From: Rhizodiscina lignyota
Lineage: Eukaryota > Ascomycota > Dothideomycetes > Aulographales > Rhizodiscinaceae
Assembly: GCA_010015805.1 (NCBI GenBank)
Contig: ML978123.1
Location: forward strand, 2,046,001 to 2,110,000
DNA length: 64,000 nucleotides
Direction of reading: 5' to 3'
Numbering within the stretch: position 1 is the stretch's first letter; each line of letters opens with the position of its first letter. The position numbers and the translations under genes were made by a program. The notes under the pieces are model-generated. The model did no database searches. It saw only the letters and a list, made by a program, of their open reading frames with translations, and had not been told where the DNA came from. This document shows positions 11,257-21,399 of this stretch, piece by piece.

Positions 11257-13289
11257 TCACGTCAACCCGATTACGCCCTGAGAATCACACTCCATTCCGA
11301 CAATCTTTTCGAAGTCCTGTAATCGTCAGCGAGAAACTCAAAAGATATGGGAAGATGTCAAAAGCATACCGGCGTTCCGAACCCGGTAACAGCATCCCAC
11401 CCTTCTCTCGCCGGAAAGCCTGCGGTATTACAGCCTATCGCACTGCCGTTCGTGACGTCGTTCATCGCCTCGAAGCCCCGCTGGTATAGCCACGGATTCA
11501 GGAAGCCCATAGGCGGCTTCCCTTGACTGATCAGCATATCGTTCACGAGCGCAATGACCGCCGCAAACGTGGGAGTGGCAGCCGAAGTGCCGTCCAAAAG
11601 AGTAGGGACCCCTTCCCAAATCACCACGAAGCTTTGGCCCTGCGCCGCGACGTCGGGGTACGCCCGACCGCTGCTGTTGAACTGGCCTTGGAACTGGCCG
11701 TTCAGGCTCTTCGTGTAACTGCTCACGACGGCGTCCTGGTATGACGGGCGTGGGAAGTAGTTCGAGAAGCCTCCTCCGCTGACGAATCCGTTGCCTTGAT
11801 CGAACGCGACAATTTCCGGTGCAAATTGCTGCGTGGCGCCGACGATCGTCACATATGGACAGCTCGCGGGAAAATTGGGCAGGAACATGGATGTGTTGCG
11901 CCCGTCGTTGCTGAAGCATGTGCCGTTCATCCCGACACCGGTGTCACCGCTCGCGAACAAAAGGGATACGCCTCGAGCGCCGAGCTGGGCCAGCTGGTTA
12001 CAGACGGTGATTGCGTAGGACATCGGGACGGACTGTTCATCGTCACCATACGAAGTTGTTATAGTCTGTGGAGGATTTTCGAGATCCAGCATGTAGTCTA
12101 GCCAATTCATATACGGTTCATTAGTATCAGTGGGAGTTCCCAGATCCATAATGACAGGTGCTCGGCCGCCTGTATTGTAAGCCTGGACCTTGGTCGGATA
12201 TGCAATACCGAAGACGTATTCTGCGTCGAGATTTCCTTCAAGACCGGTGCCATTGGCCTTCTCAGTGGGTGTGTCTGGGAATGTACTGTGGTCGATAGCA
12301 CCATTGATGAGGGTGACATTAAGTGAATAGCGCGCCGTGGTATCTGAGCGAAACTGGTTGAGGAAAAGTCCAATGTCTGATCGATTGTTGTATTCACCCA
12401 AATAGTTTGCGATGCCGATCATATTTTTATCCGCTGCCTGGACAGTATAGTTGCTTGTTTTGTACAGCGTGCGCAGGCAGTCCGGTACTATGGCCGATAC
12501 ATTGCAGACGTCTGCAACAGATGCTGTTGCCAGATCCACCTTTGGAGCAGCAAGGAGCGCAGCCTTTGCAGCCTCTGTCATTGGTGCCGTTTTCACTGTC
12601 CGCTTCTGTGGACGAGCTCGGAAGAACGAGGTTGTCGGTTGTATTGTTGGGATATGCTCGTGCAAACATGCTGGCAAAGACCACTCAGGAGCGCGCATTA
12701 TCTGAGTGCCGTCTTCGTGCCGGTAAATAGAGTATTTCGTCTGCAGCATCTTCTCAACCGCAGAGATAGGCAGAGTGATCTTCAATCGATCCTTAGCCGC
12801 ACTGTATGTTAGACGTTCCGCTCCATATCCATGGTCCGCGAGCCATGCGTGGACCAAATCGAGTGTCTCCGTGCTCGGTTTGATGAGTCGAGTTACGTCC
12901 CACTGAGACAGATGCTGGCCATAACGGACGTGCGAAGGATCGGATACTAAGCGTCACAAGTTGATCTGATTAGCAAAAGCCCTTCATATTCGTCCCTGCT
13001 GTGTAATGTCGGTGTGACCTGATCGCTGGTCCACAAGGATATAACTCATGTCTCATAAAGAGCTGGTTGACTTACCTTCATACAAATGCCTTTCAAGCTC
13101 TTCAAAGCGATCCTGCCTCAAAGATATCTGCAAACTGACCTTGCGGTGTGCTGGAGCAGGGCCTATGCGTCTCCACCCAGTTGGGACAATATGCTTCTCT
13201 TTCAGGAGATATGAGGAACGAGAAGAGAGAGCAGAAGCGATTACTAGATGACTCGCAGCAAGCCACGAAAGAAACACGAGGAAAAACAT
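11257..13289 (-). CDS. Secreted S53 peptidase (sedolisin / tripeptidyl-peptidase)
   Basis: Exons 13289-13076, 12946-11370 and 11316-11257 give 616 residues. The start is the ATG giving MFFLVFLSWLAASHLVIASA, a clear signal peptide. A pro-kumamolisin prodomain follows (about 30-190), then the S53 catalytic domain. The sedolisin catalytic residues are visible: E308 and D312 in LEGNLDAEY, the oxyanion Asp D406 in SGDTGVG, and S526 in DGTSAATP. The C-terminal GWDAVTGFGTPDF matches the calcium-binding end of the family and is completed only by the last 20-codon exon. Such enzymes are self-activating acidic peptidases that release tripeptides or cut proteins outside the cell. The 129-nt first intron is longer than the others here. 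The family is certain; endo- versus exo-activity cannot be read from sequence. Confidence 0.93.
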
Positions 13290-14307
13290 CTTCTGGAAGG
13301 TTTTCACCAACGTGCGGCACTATGTATCGAACGTACATCAGGCGCATGCTCCGTCTTTTGTATTCCGGCTCAGCGCTCAGACGGACACAAGGCTTAAAAC
13401 ACAAGACGCATAGAACATGGCACAGTCCATATCAACAGATTGGTGATAGGTGGTGACGGCAATGAAACATTTTGCTTCCAAGATACTATGTACCTATTCA
13501 GGAGTACAATTCCATCAGGAATTTCTTTGCATTGCCGAACGGCCGCTACGGCCGCTTGTTTCTTTGACGATATCATCGACGAGCTGGAGAAGTCGATCCA
13601 GCTTTTGTCTGCGCGTGCTGGAGAAGGCCGTCAGCGGATGGAGGCATTTGAGACGTGTCGTTGTTACAGAAGTCCAAGAAAGGGAGGAGATCAGGCACGA
13701 CCACGACCTCGAAGCCAGGCTCCGAGGGTTGGCCACAGCGTTGAACACGTGGAACAGCAATCGCGTGAAGTTTCTACGATTAATAAAGCGTATAAGTTTT
13801 TTGACGGTTCGCTGTTATTTGGTATACTGTACCCGAAGAGCATTGAGCTTCCATCGATTATTTCGACGGGGGATATGTAACAGCTGCTCGCCCTTGGGCG
13901 TCGCAGCACAGCTTTCTAAGGATTACATGCGGTCCATTGCTATTTCGAGGTCCGGTAGAGTGGGAAAACAACAAGTCCGAGATTATGGTTCAGCTTTGGG
14001 CAGTTTGCGAGTGAGGCGCGCTTGCTTGGTGGAGGGGAAGCTCCGGAGAGGCTTGCACAGCGACACTGCCCTGGGGACGTCATCAGTGCATTGCAGCTTT
14101 CTCCCCTCCTACCCAGTGCCTGACTGACGCGCAATACAACAACGCAGCGTGCGCAAACACCAATACTTCTCGCTGTCTTGCCTCTGCCGAGAGTACGAAC
14201 AGGCAGCTACTTCGTATACATTTCCCACCTCTTCCGCCAACTCCCACGACTTCTATTCCGCAAGTCGCAAAGATTACGCATAATTTTGGGCACCACCAGC
14301 CACCACC
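13290..14307. other. Divergent promoter region between peptidase and fimbrin
   Basis: About 1 kb between two divergently transcribed genes. A frame open from 13450 to 14127 has no recognisable protein content. No regulatory motif is strong enough to name. Confidence 0.45.
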
Positions 14308-16412
14308 ATGAATGTCATAAAGCTCCAAAGGTTGGTATAGCCAGCGCAACCAGCTTGTATGGGCATTGCTAATTGGAGTGAATGTACAGAAAATTTCCCC
14401 AGTTCCAGCAGGACGAAATCTTCGGATTGCAGGATGCCTTCCGTCGCCTCGATGTCGACGACAAGGGCTACATTGACGAGGCCACAGTCATCAAGGCCAC
14501 CCAGAACTCGGAGCGCCAACCATACGATGTCGTGCGACAGGCTCTGAAGGAGGTAGAATTGGATAGCTCAAGGAGGGTAGAATTGGAAGACTATGTGGAT
14601 GTATGTTGCGGCATATTGCTCTGCCGTTATTGTGTACTGACAGTTCTTTTCGCAGCTTATATCGAAGGTTCGACACTCCTCACCAGCCCAGAAGCGAATG
14701 TCCACAGGTGGATCGCAACCCTCCGGCTTTCCCGCATCGCCGAGTCACGGGTCGAAGCCGAGCCATGGTGGAGGCAGAATCCAAGTTCAGGGCTCTTCGG
14801 CCAATGTGACACACACAATCAACGAAGACGAGCGCACGGAGTTTACAAGGCATATCAATGCGGTTCTTGCGGGGGATCCAGACATCGGCAACCTGCTGCC
14901 ATTCCCAACCGACACCTTTGAAATGTTCGACAAGTGCAAAGACGGGTTGGTTCTGGCAAAGTTGATCAACGACAGCGTACCCGATACAATCGACGAGCGT
15001 GTCCTGAACAGACCGGGAAAGAAGATCAAAGCGCTCAATGCATTCCACATGGCCGAGAACAACAATATCGTCATCGAGTCTGCGAAGGGTATTGGCTGCT
15101 CGGTTGTCAACATTGGAAGCCAAGATATCATCGAGGTCCGTGAACATCTTATTCTGGGGCTCATCTGGCAAATCATCAGAAGAGGATTGCTCGGAAAGAT
15201 CGATATCAGGCTCCACCCCGAACTGTACAGGTTGCTAGAGGACGACGAGACGCTGGAGCAATTCCTTAGACTCCCGCCCGAACAGATCCTGCTCCGATGG
15301 TTCAACTATCACCTGAAGAATGCCGGTTGGCAAAGGCGGTATGGCTTTTCTGCGACCTCTTGAATTTTGCTGAGATGCTGACAATATGCTGTAGCGTACA
15401 AAACTTCTCACACGATGTGAAGGACGGCGAAAATTATACAGTCCTGCTTAACCAGCTAAAGCCGGATATCTGCTCGCGTGCACCGCTTCAGACGCGCGAT
15501 CTTCTGCAGCGCGCAGAGCAAGTCCTCGACAATGCCGACAAACTCGAATGCCGTAAATTCCTCACGCCTACCTCCCTTGTCGCAGGAAATCCTAAGCTCA
15601 ATCTCGCTTTCGTCGCCAACCTGTTCAACACTCATCCTGGCTTGGATCCTATCACCGAAGAAGAGAAGGCAGATATCGAAGACTTCGACGCGGAGGGCGA
15701 GCGCGAAGCCCGCGTCTTCACTCTGTGGCTCAATTCTCTCGACGTCCAGCCAACCGTCGTGTCATTCTTCGAGGATCTCAAGAACGGCACCATCCTGCTT
15801 CAAGCTTACGACAAGGTCATTCCAGGCAGCGTAAACTGGCGACACGTAAACAAGCCGCCAGCGTCTGGAGCAGAACTCTCGCGCTTCAAGGCCGTCGAGA
15901 ACACCAATTATGCAGTAGAGCTTGGCAAACAGAATAGCTTCTCATTGGTTGGCATACAAGGTGCAGATATCACGGACGGCCAACGTACCCTCACCCTCGG
16001 CATGGTGTGGCAGCTCATGCGCAGGGACATTGTCTCAACACTCTCGGCGCTCGCACGCGGCTATGGCAAGCGTGAACTTTCCGATGCCGATATGGTGAAG
16101 TGGGCGAACGAGATGAGTCGTAAAGGTGGCAAGTCTTCAACAATTCGGTCGTTCAGCGACCACTCTCTAGGCAGCGGCGTCTTCCTTCTGGATGTCTTGA
16201 ACGGCATGAAGAGCTCGTATGTGGACTACGAGATGGTGGCACAAGGTCGATCGGAGGAAGAGGCGTACATGAATGCCAAGCTTGCAATCAGTATTGCTCG
16301 CAAGATGGGTGCTACGATTTGGTTGGTGCCTGAGGATATCTGCGCAGTACGGAGCAGGTTGATTCTCTCCTTCATCGGCAGCTTGATGAACACGAGCCAG
16401 AAGATGCATTGA
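14308..16412 (+). CDS. SAC6: Fimbrin (plastin), actin-bundling protein
   Basis: Exons 14308-14330, 14390-14600, 14656-15338 and 15395-16412 give 644 residues. The first exon is only 23 nt and encodes MNVIKLQ, the conserved fungal fimbrin start; splicing yields MNVIKLQRKFPQFQQDEIFG. Residues about 10-78 form the EF-hand region (DVDDKGYIDE). Four calponin-homology domains follow, roughly 137-250, 278-385, 405-515 and 525-635, with typical signatures such as LILGLIWQIIRR and LTLGMVWQLMRR. Length matches the family (about 640). Fimbrin cross-links F-actin at endocytic patches, cables and the contractile ring. A Gly/Ser-rich linker (about 93-125) joins the EF-hand part to CH1. The gene is intact. 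Confidence 0.96.
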
Positions 16413-17286
16413 GGGAGGCGATAAGGGCCCTTTTCTTCTCTTTTGTTGCAGACAAATGATATGGCTTTATGCTTTTGCCATGAGACTTGGGGTGTAGGCC
16501 TAGGACAATGACAGCATCTCTTACTTAGGACGAAGAGTTGCTCTGGTACTTGTGAATTACAGTTTCAATTAAAAAAAGTTTTGGATATGTGCAATCATAC
16601 ATTTCAGAGCATATTTGAACTTTCAGATTATACGTATTTTCACTAGCAGTTGCCCCACAGCCTTGATATTATATATATTCTTTGCCACCCATAGTAGCTC
16701 TCAATCGCCTTATATAATCCATCAACAACGGGATCGATTGGATTGCAAAATACAATCAGCCATCAATCGTCAACTGTAATCGGCTTAGCAAGCTGATCTA
16801 TACAAAATTTAGCCGTGCACGCGTTACATGTGGAAGATAGATTGCTCTCAGCGTGATTTGATGGTTCCCAAAAAAAAAAAAAATAAACAATGAGAGTAGA
16901 AGGGTTCGAACTTAGGGCCTCCAGAAGCAAAAAAAAGGGACTCTCTCTGCCAATGGTTAACGTGTACTGTTCTTTTCGGTTTAAACTCACAAGATTTTTT
17001 TTTTTGGGTAACGTGGTCCAAACTCGACCACATCAGTAAATCCCTCCCTATGCCCGAAGGCATTAGCAAGTAAATGGTATAATGTATATATACTTAAAAA
17101 TTTTAAAATAATTAAGGCCGCGCTAAGGCCCAAGGGAATTTCTCTGACACAACGCACCACTCTTTCTCATCACACTCGGCCTAACACCCTCAAAACCTCT
17201 TTCTTCTCGCTGCTTCACATAACACCTCTTCACTTCTTCATCCTTTTCGCATCTTCTCTTGCAGTCTCGAATACTCATGAGCAGCC
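16413..17286. other. AT-rich intergenic region
   Basis: It contains the fimbrin 3' flank, an AT-rich block with long A and T runs (16.86-17.1 kb) and the C/T-rich leader of the next gene. Apart from the degenerate inverted-repeat element listed separately, no gene is seen. Confidence 0.5.
16863..17013 (-). repeat. Degenerate inverted-repeat, Pol III-like element
   Basis: Both ends carry imperfect inverted repeats: GGTTCCC followed by about 14 A at 16863-16883, and about 11 T followed by GGGTAACG at 16995-17013. Read on the minus strand, an A-box-like TGGCAGAGAGA (16952-16942) is followed after some 30 nt by a B-box-like AGTTCGAACCC (16912-16902) and then by the T run. This is the layout of a tRNA gene or tRNA-derived SINE. 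An eight-T run lies between the two boxes, and the stems do not pair well, so a working tRNA is unlikely. No clear target-site duplication is seen. Confidence 0.3.
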
Positions 17287-17855
17287 ATGACAACCCCGGA
17301 CGAGATGAAATTTGCCTCTGCGGCCCACAAAGTCCACTTTAAGAGAATGGTACATCGATGTGCCAAAAAGTAAGCAAACCGTTAAGATAAGATAATTCTT
17401 CGAGTCACTAATTATCTATCTCAAGTGGCAAGTGGATGATACTCGCTCTCCCTCCGCGAAACAAACACGGCGACTTCCTCTTCGCGGAGTACGTTTGGAG
17501 TCGGGAAGAAACTGAATCCTGGATGAAGGATCGCGTCGTTCCAGTGCTATTCGAGGACTTCGAGCTCTCCGCCAATATATTGACGACGGTTTTCATCAAA
17601 CCAGCAATCGCCTTCGCTCAGCCTACCCAGATACGCATCACGAGGGAGATGTTCATGCGGATCGAAGAGGTCTATTCTGAAAGCATGTTGATGCTATACG
17701 CTGGACCAGGTCGTGTCTTCATATGTCAGAAGAAGGGCCTCGTGTTCACGGAGGAGCAGAAGCAGGGTTATCGGGATGGCTCAATTAGCCACGAGGTGGC
17801 ACCCACGTTTGGGGAGTGTATGTCGTCGGGTACCGGGGTGCAGATGATCGGGTGA
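17287..17855 (+). CDS. Hypothetical protein, 170 aa
   Basis: Exons 17287-17369 and 17426-17855 give 170 residues beginning MTTPDEMKFASAAHKVHFKR. The 56-nt intron has a GTAAGC donor, a CACTAAT branch-like sequence and an AAG acceptor. An overlapping ATG at 17276 opens a frame that stops after 21 codons and is not used here. No known domain is recognised. The protein is soluble-looking, with no signal peptide or membrane segment; residues about 28-110 are a mix of hydrophobic strands and acidic helices (LPPRNKHGDFLFAEYVW). The frame stays open for 142 codons after the junction and has good intron signals, which supports it being real, but no function can be given. Confidence 0.6.
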
Positions 17856-18404
17856 AACGGACGATCAGCTAGTCAATGCAGATACGGTGATGAAGACATG
17901 TCCTAAGCTGCCGGCTGGGAGTTTTTGAGATGCCCTGAATGAGACTATGGAGGCAGGTGGGTCGGCACTGGGAAGAGCCTCTTGATGGCTAATTCAATCA
18001 CGGCAAATGGATAACAAGTTTGACCCTAAGAAGGGATCTTAGGAAAATAGCGGGCGAATTCAAAATCATCGTCCCAATTCACACAGGAGTTTGTATACGC
18101 TAAACGTATATTCTTTGAAAGTGCGAGTGCGAGTGCCAGAAAACCAGAGGAAACATATGAGGCAAGCTCAAGTATTGAGTATCGATTGCAATATTTAATC
18201 ATTAAGACTAGCATGCTGGTGAGAGTGAATCACTTGAGGGAGTTGAGGCTTTACCCCGTGGCTTAACATGGCATGGAGTCAGGTTTTCGGAAATTCGAAA
18301 CCCCGCTCCGTGACCCACGAAGTGCCGAGCGCCCCAAATTGAGCCTTCAACCTCACTTCAAGCACAACGGCCATCGTTCACGACACCAGACACTATCAGT
18401 CAAC
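17856..18404. other. Intergenic region upstream of eL19
   Basis: About 550 bp between two genes on the same strand. The C/T/A-rich leader just upstream of 18405 suits a ribosomal-protein transcript. Nothing else is supported. Confidence 0.45.
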
Positions 18405-19256
18405 ATGTAAGAACCCCATCACCATATCACAGCCCTCGAATGCACTCTATACCCTCATTGAGCGGTGCAAGCGAGGCCATAACGGCCTCCCTTGGCCGTT
18501 ATCTGTTCTCGAACCCCTCACCGAGTTACCGCGTCATCCACCTTTAGAGAACCCATACTGACCGCGACGTGCTCATAACAGGGTCAATCTTCGCACCCAG
18601 AAGCGCCTCGCGGCGTCCGTCGTCGGATGCGGCAAGCGCAAGATCTGGCTCGACCCGAACGAGGTCAACGAAATCAGCAACGCCAACTCCCGTCAGACCA
18701 TCCGCAAGCTCGTCTCCGATGGCCTCATCATCCGCAAGCCCGTGACCATGCACTCGCGCTCGCGTGCCCGGGCCTTGACCGAGGCGAGGAGGATTGGTAG
18801 ACACAGAGGTTTCGGCAAGAGAAAGGGTACCAAGGATGCTAGGATGCCTACGTACGACACCCATTGAAACCCTTACAATTGTCACTGCCGAGTTTCTCTT
18901 GGTGTCCTGGAATATTACATGTTGTCTAACGTTCACATTACAGCCAAGTCGTCTGGATGCGCCGCCAGCGCGTTCTCCGTCGTCTCCTCGTCAAGTACCG
19001 TGCCAGCGGCAAGATCGACAAGCACCTCTACCACGAGCTCTACCACCTCAGCAAGGGTAACACCTTCAAGCACAAGCGCGCTCTCGTCGAGCACATCCAC
19101 AAGGCCAAGGCCGAGAAGCAGCGTGAGAGAGTCCTGAAGGAGGAGATGGACGCCAAGCGTGCGAAGACCAAGGCTGCCCGCGAGAGGCGACAGGAGCGTA
19201 TCACGCAGAAGAGGATGGCTCTGACAGAGGAAGACGAGGCGGAGGCGAAGCCTTAG
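18405..19256 (+). CDS. RPL19: 60S ribosomal protein eL19
   Basis: Exons 18405-18406, 18582-18851 and 18944-19256 give 194 residues. The first coding exon holds only the A and T of the start codon; the 175-nt intron splits it, and the G comes from exon 2, giving [20 protein letters not shown]. The rest is a full eL19: [35 protein letters not shown], then a long basic C-terminal helix ending EAEAKP. Length agrees with yeast and human (189-196). eL19 sits in the large ribosomal subunit, and its C-terminal helix takes part in a bridge to the small subunit. The second intron is 92 nt. Confidence 0.96.
18479..18502 (+). other. Hairpin inside eL19 intron 1
   Basis: A perfect 9-bp inverted repeat, ATAACGGCC and GGCCGTTAT, with a 6-nt loop lies in the middle of the first intron. 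It could fold in the pre-mRNA. No clear C/D or H/ACA snoRNA boxes accompany it. Confidence 0.4.
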
Positions 19257-19636
19257 GCGGTGAGAAAACATCGAGCTCGATGATGCATGGCTTTTCTTTA
19301 ATTCGGACGTGGTGCATGTTTCTCTGGGTTTTGCTCGAGGAGCCTAAGTGCTGGAATCTTAGAGTCCTCACATTAAATGGTTCCGTAGACAGCGTATTCT
19401 CCAGCTTCATGAATGGAGTCATATTTTGGTGAATCGCATTCAATTTGAAATATGTATGCTTGATTGTGCCGTCTGAAGTCCCCACCCATCCGTGCCCAGC
19501 CAATCCTACCCGCTATGGTATAAAGCAAGAAGCAGAGACCACTCTCCGAATAGCCCAAAAGTGAAATTAGACGTGTCAAAACATGAAGTCAAAGTCACTA
19601 GATCCTGCAACCCCGAAGTCATAATAACGAGCAGCA
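19257..19636. other. Convergent intergenic region
   Basis: About 380 bp of shared 3' flank between eL19 and the histone chaperone gene. Nothing else seen. Confidence 0.5.
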
Positions 19637-21140
19637 TTACGCATCGAGTGCTCTCTCTTCTGTCTTTGCTCTCTTCCCATCAGCCTCCGCTCCAGTCTCT
19701 GTATCGTCGAGTTTGCGCTTGCCCTTTCCGTTCGCTTCAGTAGGTGCTTGCTCTGCAGCGGGCTTCTTCCTGTGTCTGACGAGTCCAGTCAAGTCGTTCG
19801 CAGTCTTGGTGGCCTCTTCGATCCGAGCCTTCTGATCCACGGGAGACTCGCCTAGAAGCTGTCCAAGAATTCCAGCTAGCGGGTTAGATGGATCGGGTGC
19901 ACCGGCAGGGCCTCCCATTGCGCCTGTAACTGTCACGGCTGGGTTGCGGAGGTCGACAAGCTGTCCTGGTATTAGCATAATACTGTGCAGTTAAAATGTT
20001 ATCGGTAGATCATACCCTTTGCTCCATGTCTTCTATCATCTCCTTCACATCCTTGATCTTCTTCTCCTTATCCGTGCGCTTTTCGCTCTTCAAATCCGTC
20101 AGCTCCTTCTCCTCCTTTGCAACCCGCAGCCGGCAGCTCTCAATTGCAGCCTCCATTTCCACTACAGCTTCCTTGCGCATCTCTTCGTCGACCTGAGGTT
20201 CCTGTGACTTCTGCTGTGCAGCAGCAGCACCTCCCTCACTACTCTCCTGTGCCTGTGCCTCTCTTATTGCGTTGACAGATGAGAACTCCAGGGCAAGAGA
20301 TAGCTTGTAGTGTGCCTCCGCAATCAGCTCAGACTCTTTCGGATATAGCTCTTGTTTTATCGCCAATGACTCTCGCGAGTCAGGAATGGCATCGTGGAAG
20401 CGTTCGTTCTCCAGCGAAATCTCAGCTTGTAGATCGTGCGTGTCCGCGAGAAGCTCCTTGACTTTCCGCACTTCGGGTGACATGTCTGTGATCAGTGCCT
20501 TGCCCTTTCCTTTTGCCGCCGCGCCATTTGTAGAGTCAGGTGCATCGATTGCCTCCAACTGCTTCGCGAAAAGAATGCGAGCAATGTCGAGAATCTCGTA
20601 CGCGTTTGCAAAGTCGTCTTCCTCGTCTTCGGCTTCCCCGTCCTCATCCTCATCCTCCTCGTCGGATTCCCAATTCTCCATCCCAGTGAGGTTGAAGTAC
20701 GGCTGATTCTCTGCTGCGGGCTCGGCTGGAGCCTTTGCGCCATCCTTCTCCTCAACCGCTGCCTCTACAACCTCTTCAGCCACTTTCTCCTCCTTTGTCG
20801 GCAGCGCTGAACTGCTACCCTCGCCATTGTTCGCTGCGCCCTTCTGCTTTTTCTCCTTCTTCTTCTCCCCTGCGACTTTGCCGCCTAGGACGTCGCTCTT
20901 GGCCACCGCTAGCTTGTACAAGCAGCGGCCGTAACGGTAGAAGAGATCTGCATTTTGTGGGTTCATTTCGCCATTGAGCTCGTCTTGCATTTCCACAGCG
21001 CTAGAGTAGGAGTCGGCGGCGGCAGCGTAGTTTTTGAGGCCATATTGGAGGTTTGCGGCAGTGATGAGCTCGGTGAGCTTCTCGGGTGTGGGCGCTGGCA
21101 CAAGGTCTGGAACCTCCTCCACTTGCGCCGGATCAGCCAT
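19637..21140 (-). CDS. NASP/Hif1/Sim3-type histone chaperone (SHNi-TPR)
   Basis: Exons 21140-20016 and 19960-19637 give 482 residues from MADPAQVEEVPDL. The N-terminal TPR (LITAANLQYGLKNYAAAADS and the YRYGRCLYKLA helix) is followed by a basic lysine-rich insert and then by a long acidic tract (WESDEEDEDEDGEAEDEEDD) that interrupts the TPR array, as in NASP. Further TPR helices (ANAYEILDIARILF, then SELIAEAHYKLSLALEFSS) form the SHNi-TPR core. A coiled region of Glu/Lys and a C-terminal basic stretch (RHRKKP, GKGKRKLDD), likely a nuclear signal, complete it. Family members bind H3-H4, guiding it to chromatin or, in fission yeast, CENP-A to centromeres. Introns: one, 55 nt. The gene shares a short promoter with the Pol epsilon subunit gene. 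Confidence 0.9.
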
Positions 21141-21399
21141 GTTGGAGTATGTGAGCGATCGAGTTGGTTGGTAAGAAAGCGCGTTATTGTAGAGGCCTGG
21201 CGCAAAGGATGCTGTGGAGTGGTGAAGGCGCAATGATCGATGAAAGAGAGAAGTGCAAGGGTTCGGCTGTTCAAGCGCGCGAGATGTCATCAGGCGCGTC
21301 GCGTCGCGTCTTCCAGCTCCCACTTAAACTACGCGTATCTTCACATTTTCCAACTCCACAATCTGCGAAAACAATGCTTCTAGCTGCGATTGTGAAACC
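21141..21399. promoter_or_regulatory. Bidirectional promoter with MCB box
   Basis: 259 bp separate the start codons of the histone chaperone (-) and the Pol epsilon B subunit (+). It contains a perfect MluI cell-cycle box, ACGCGT, at 21331-21336, and just upstream several CGCGT repeats (about 21294-21310). In fungi, MCB boxes are bound by MBF (Swi6 with Mbp1/Res) and drive G1/S genes, which fits both neighbours. MBF control is inferred. Confidence 0.55.

Noticed and set aside
13450-14127. 225-codon frame between the peptidase and fimbrin genes
   Set aside because: No recognisable domain; the region is a divergent promoter and the frame lacks protein-like patterning.
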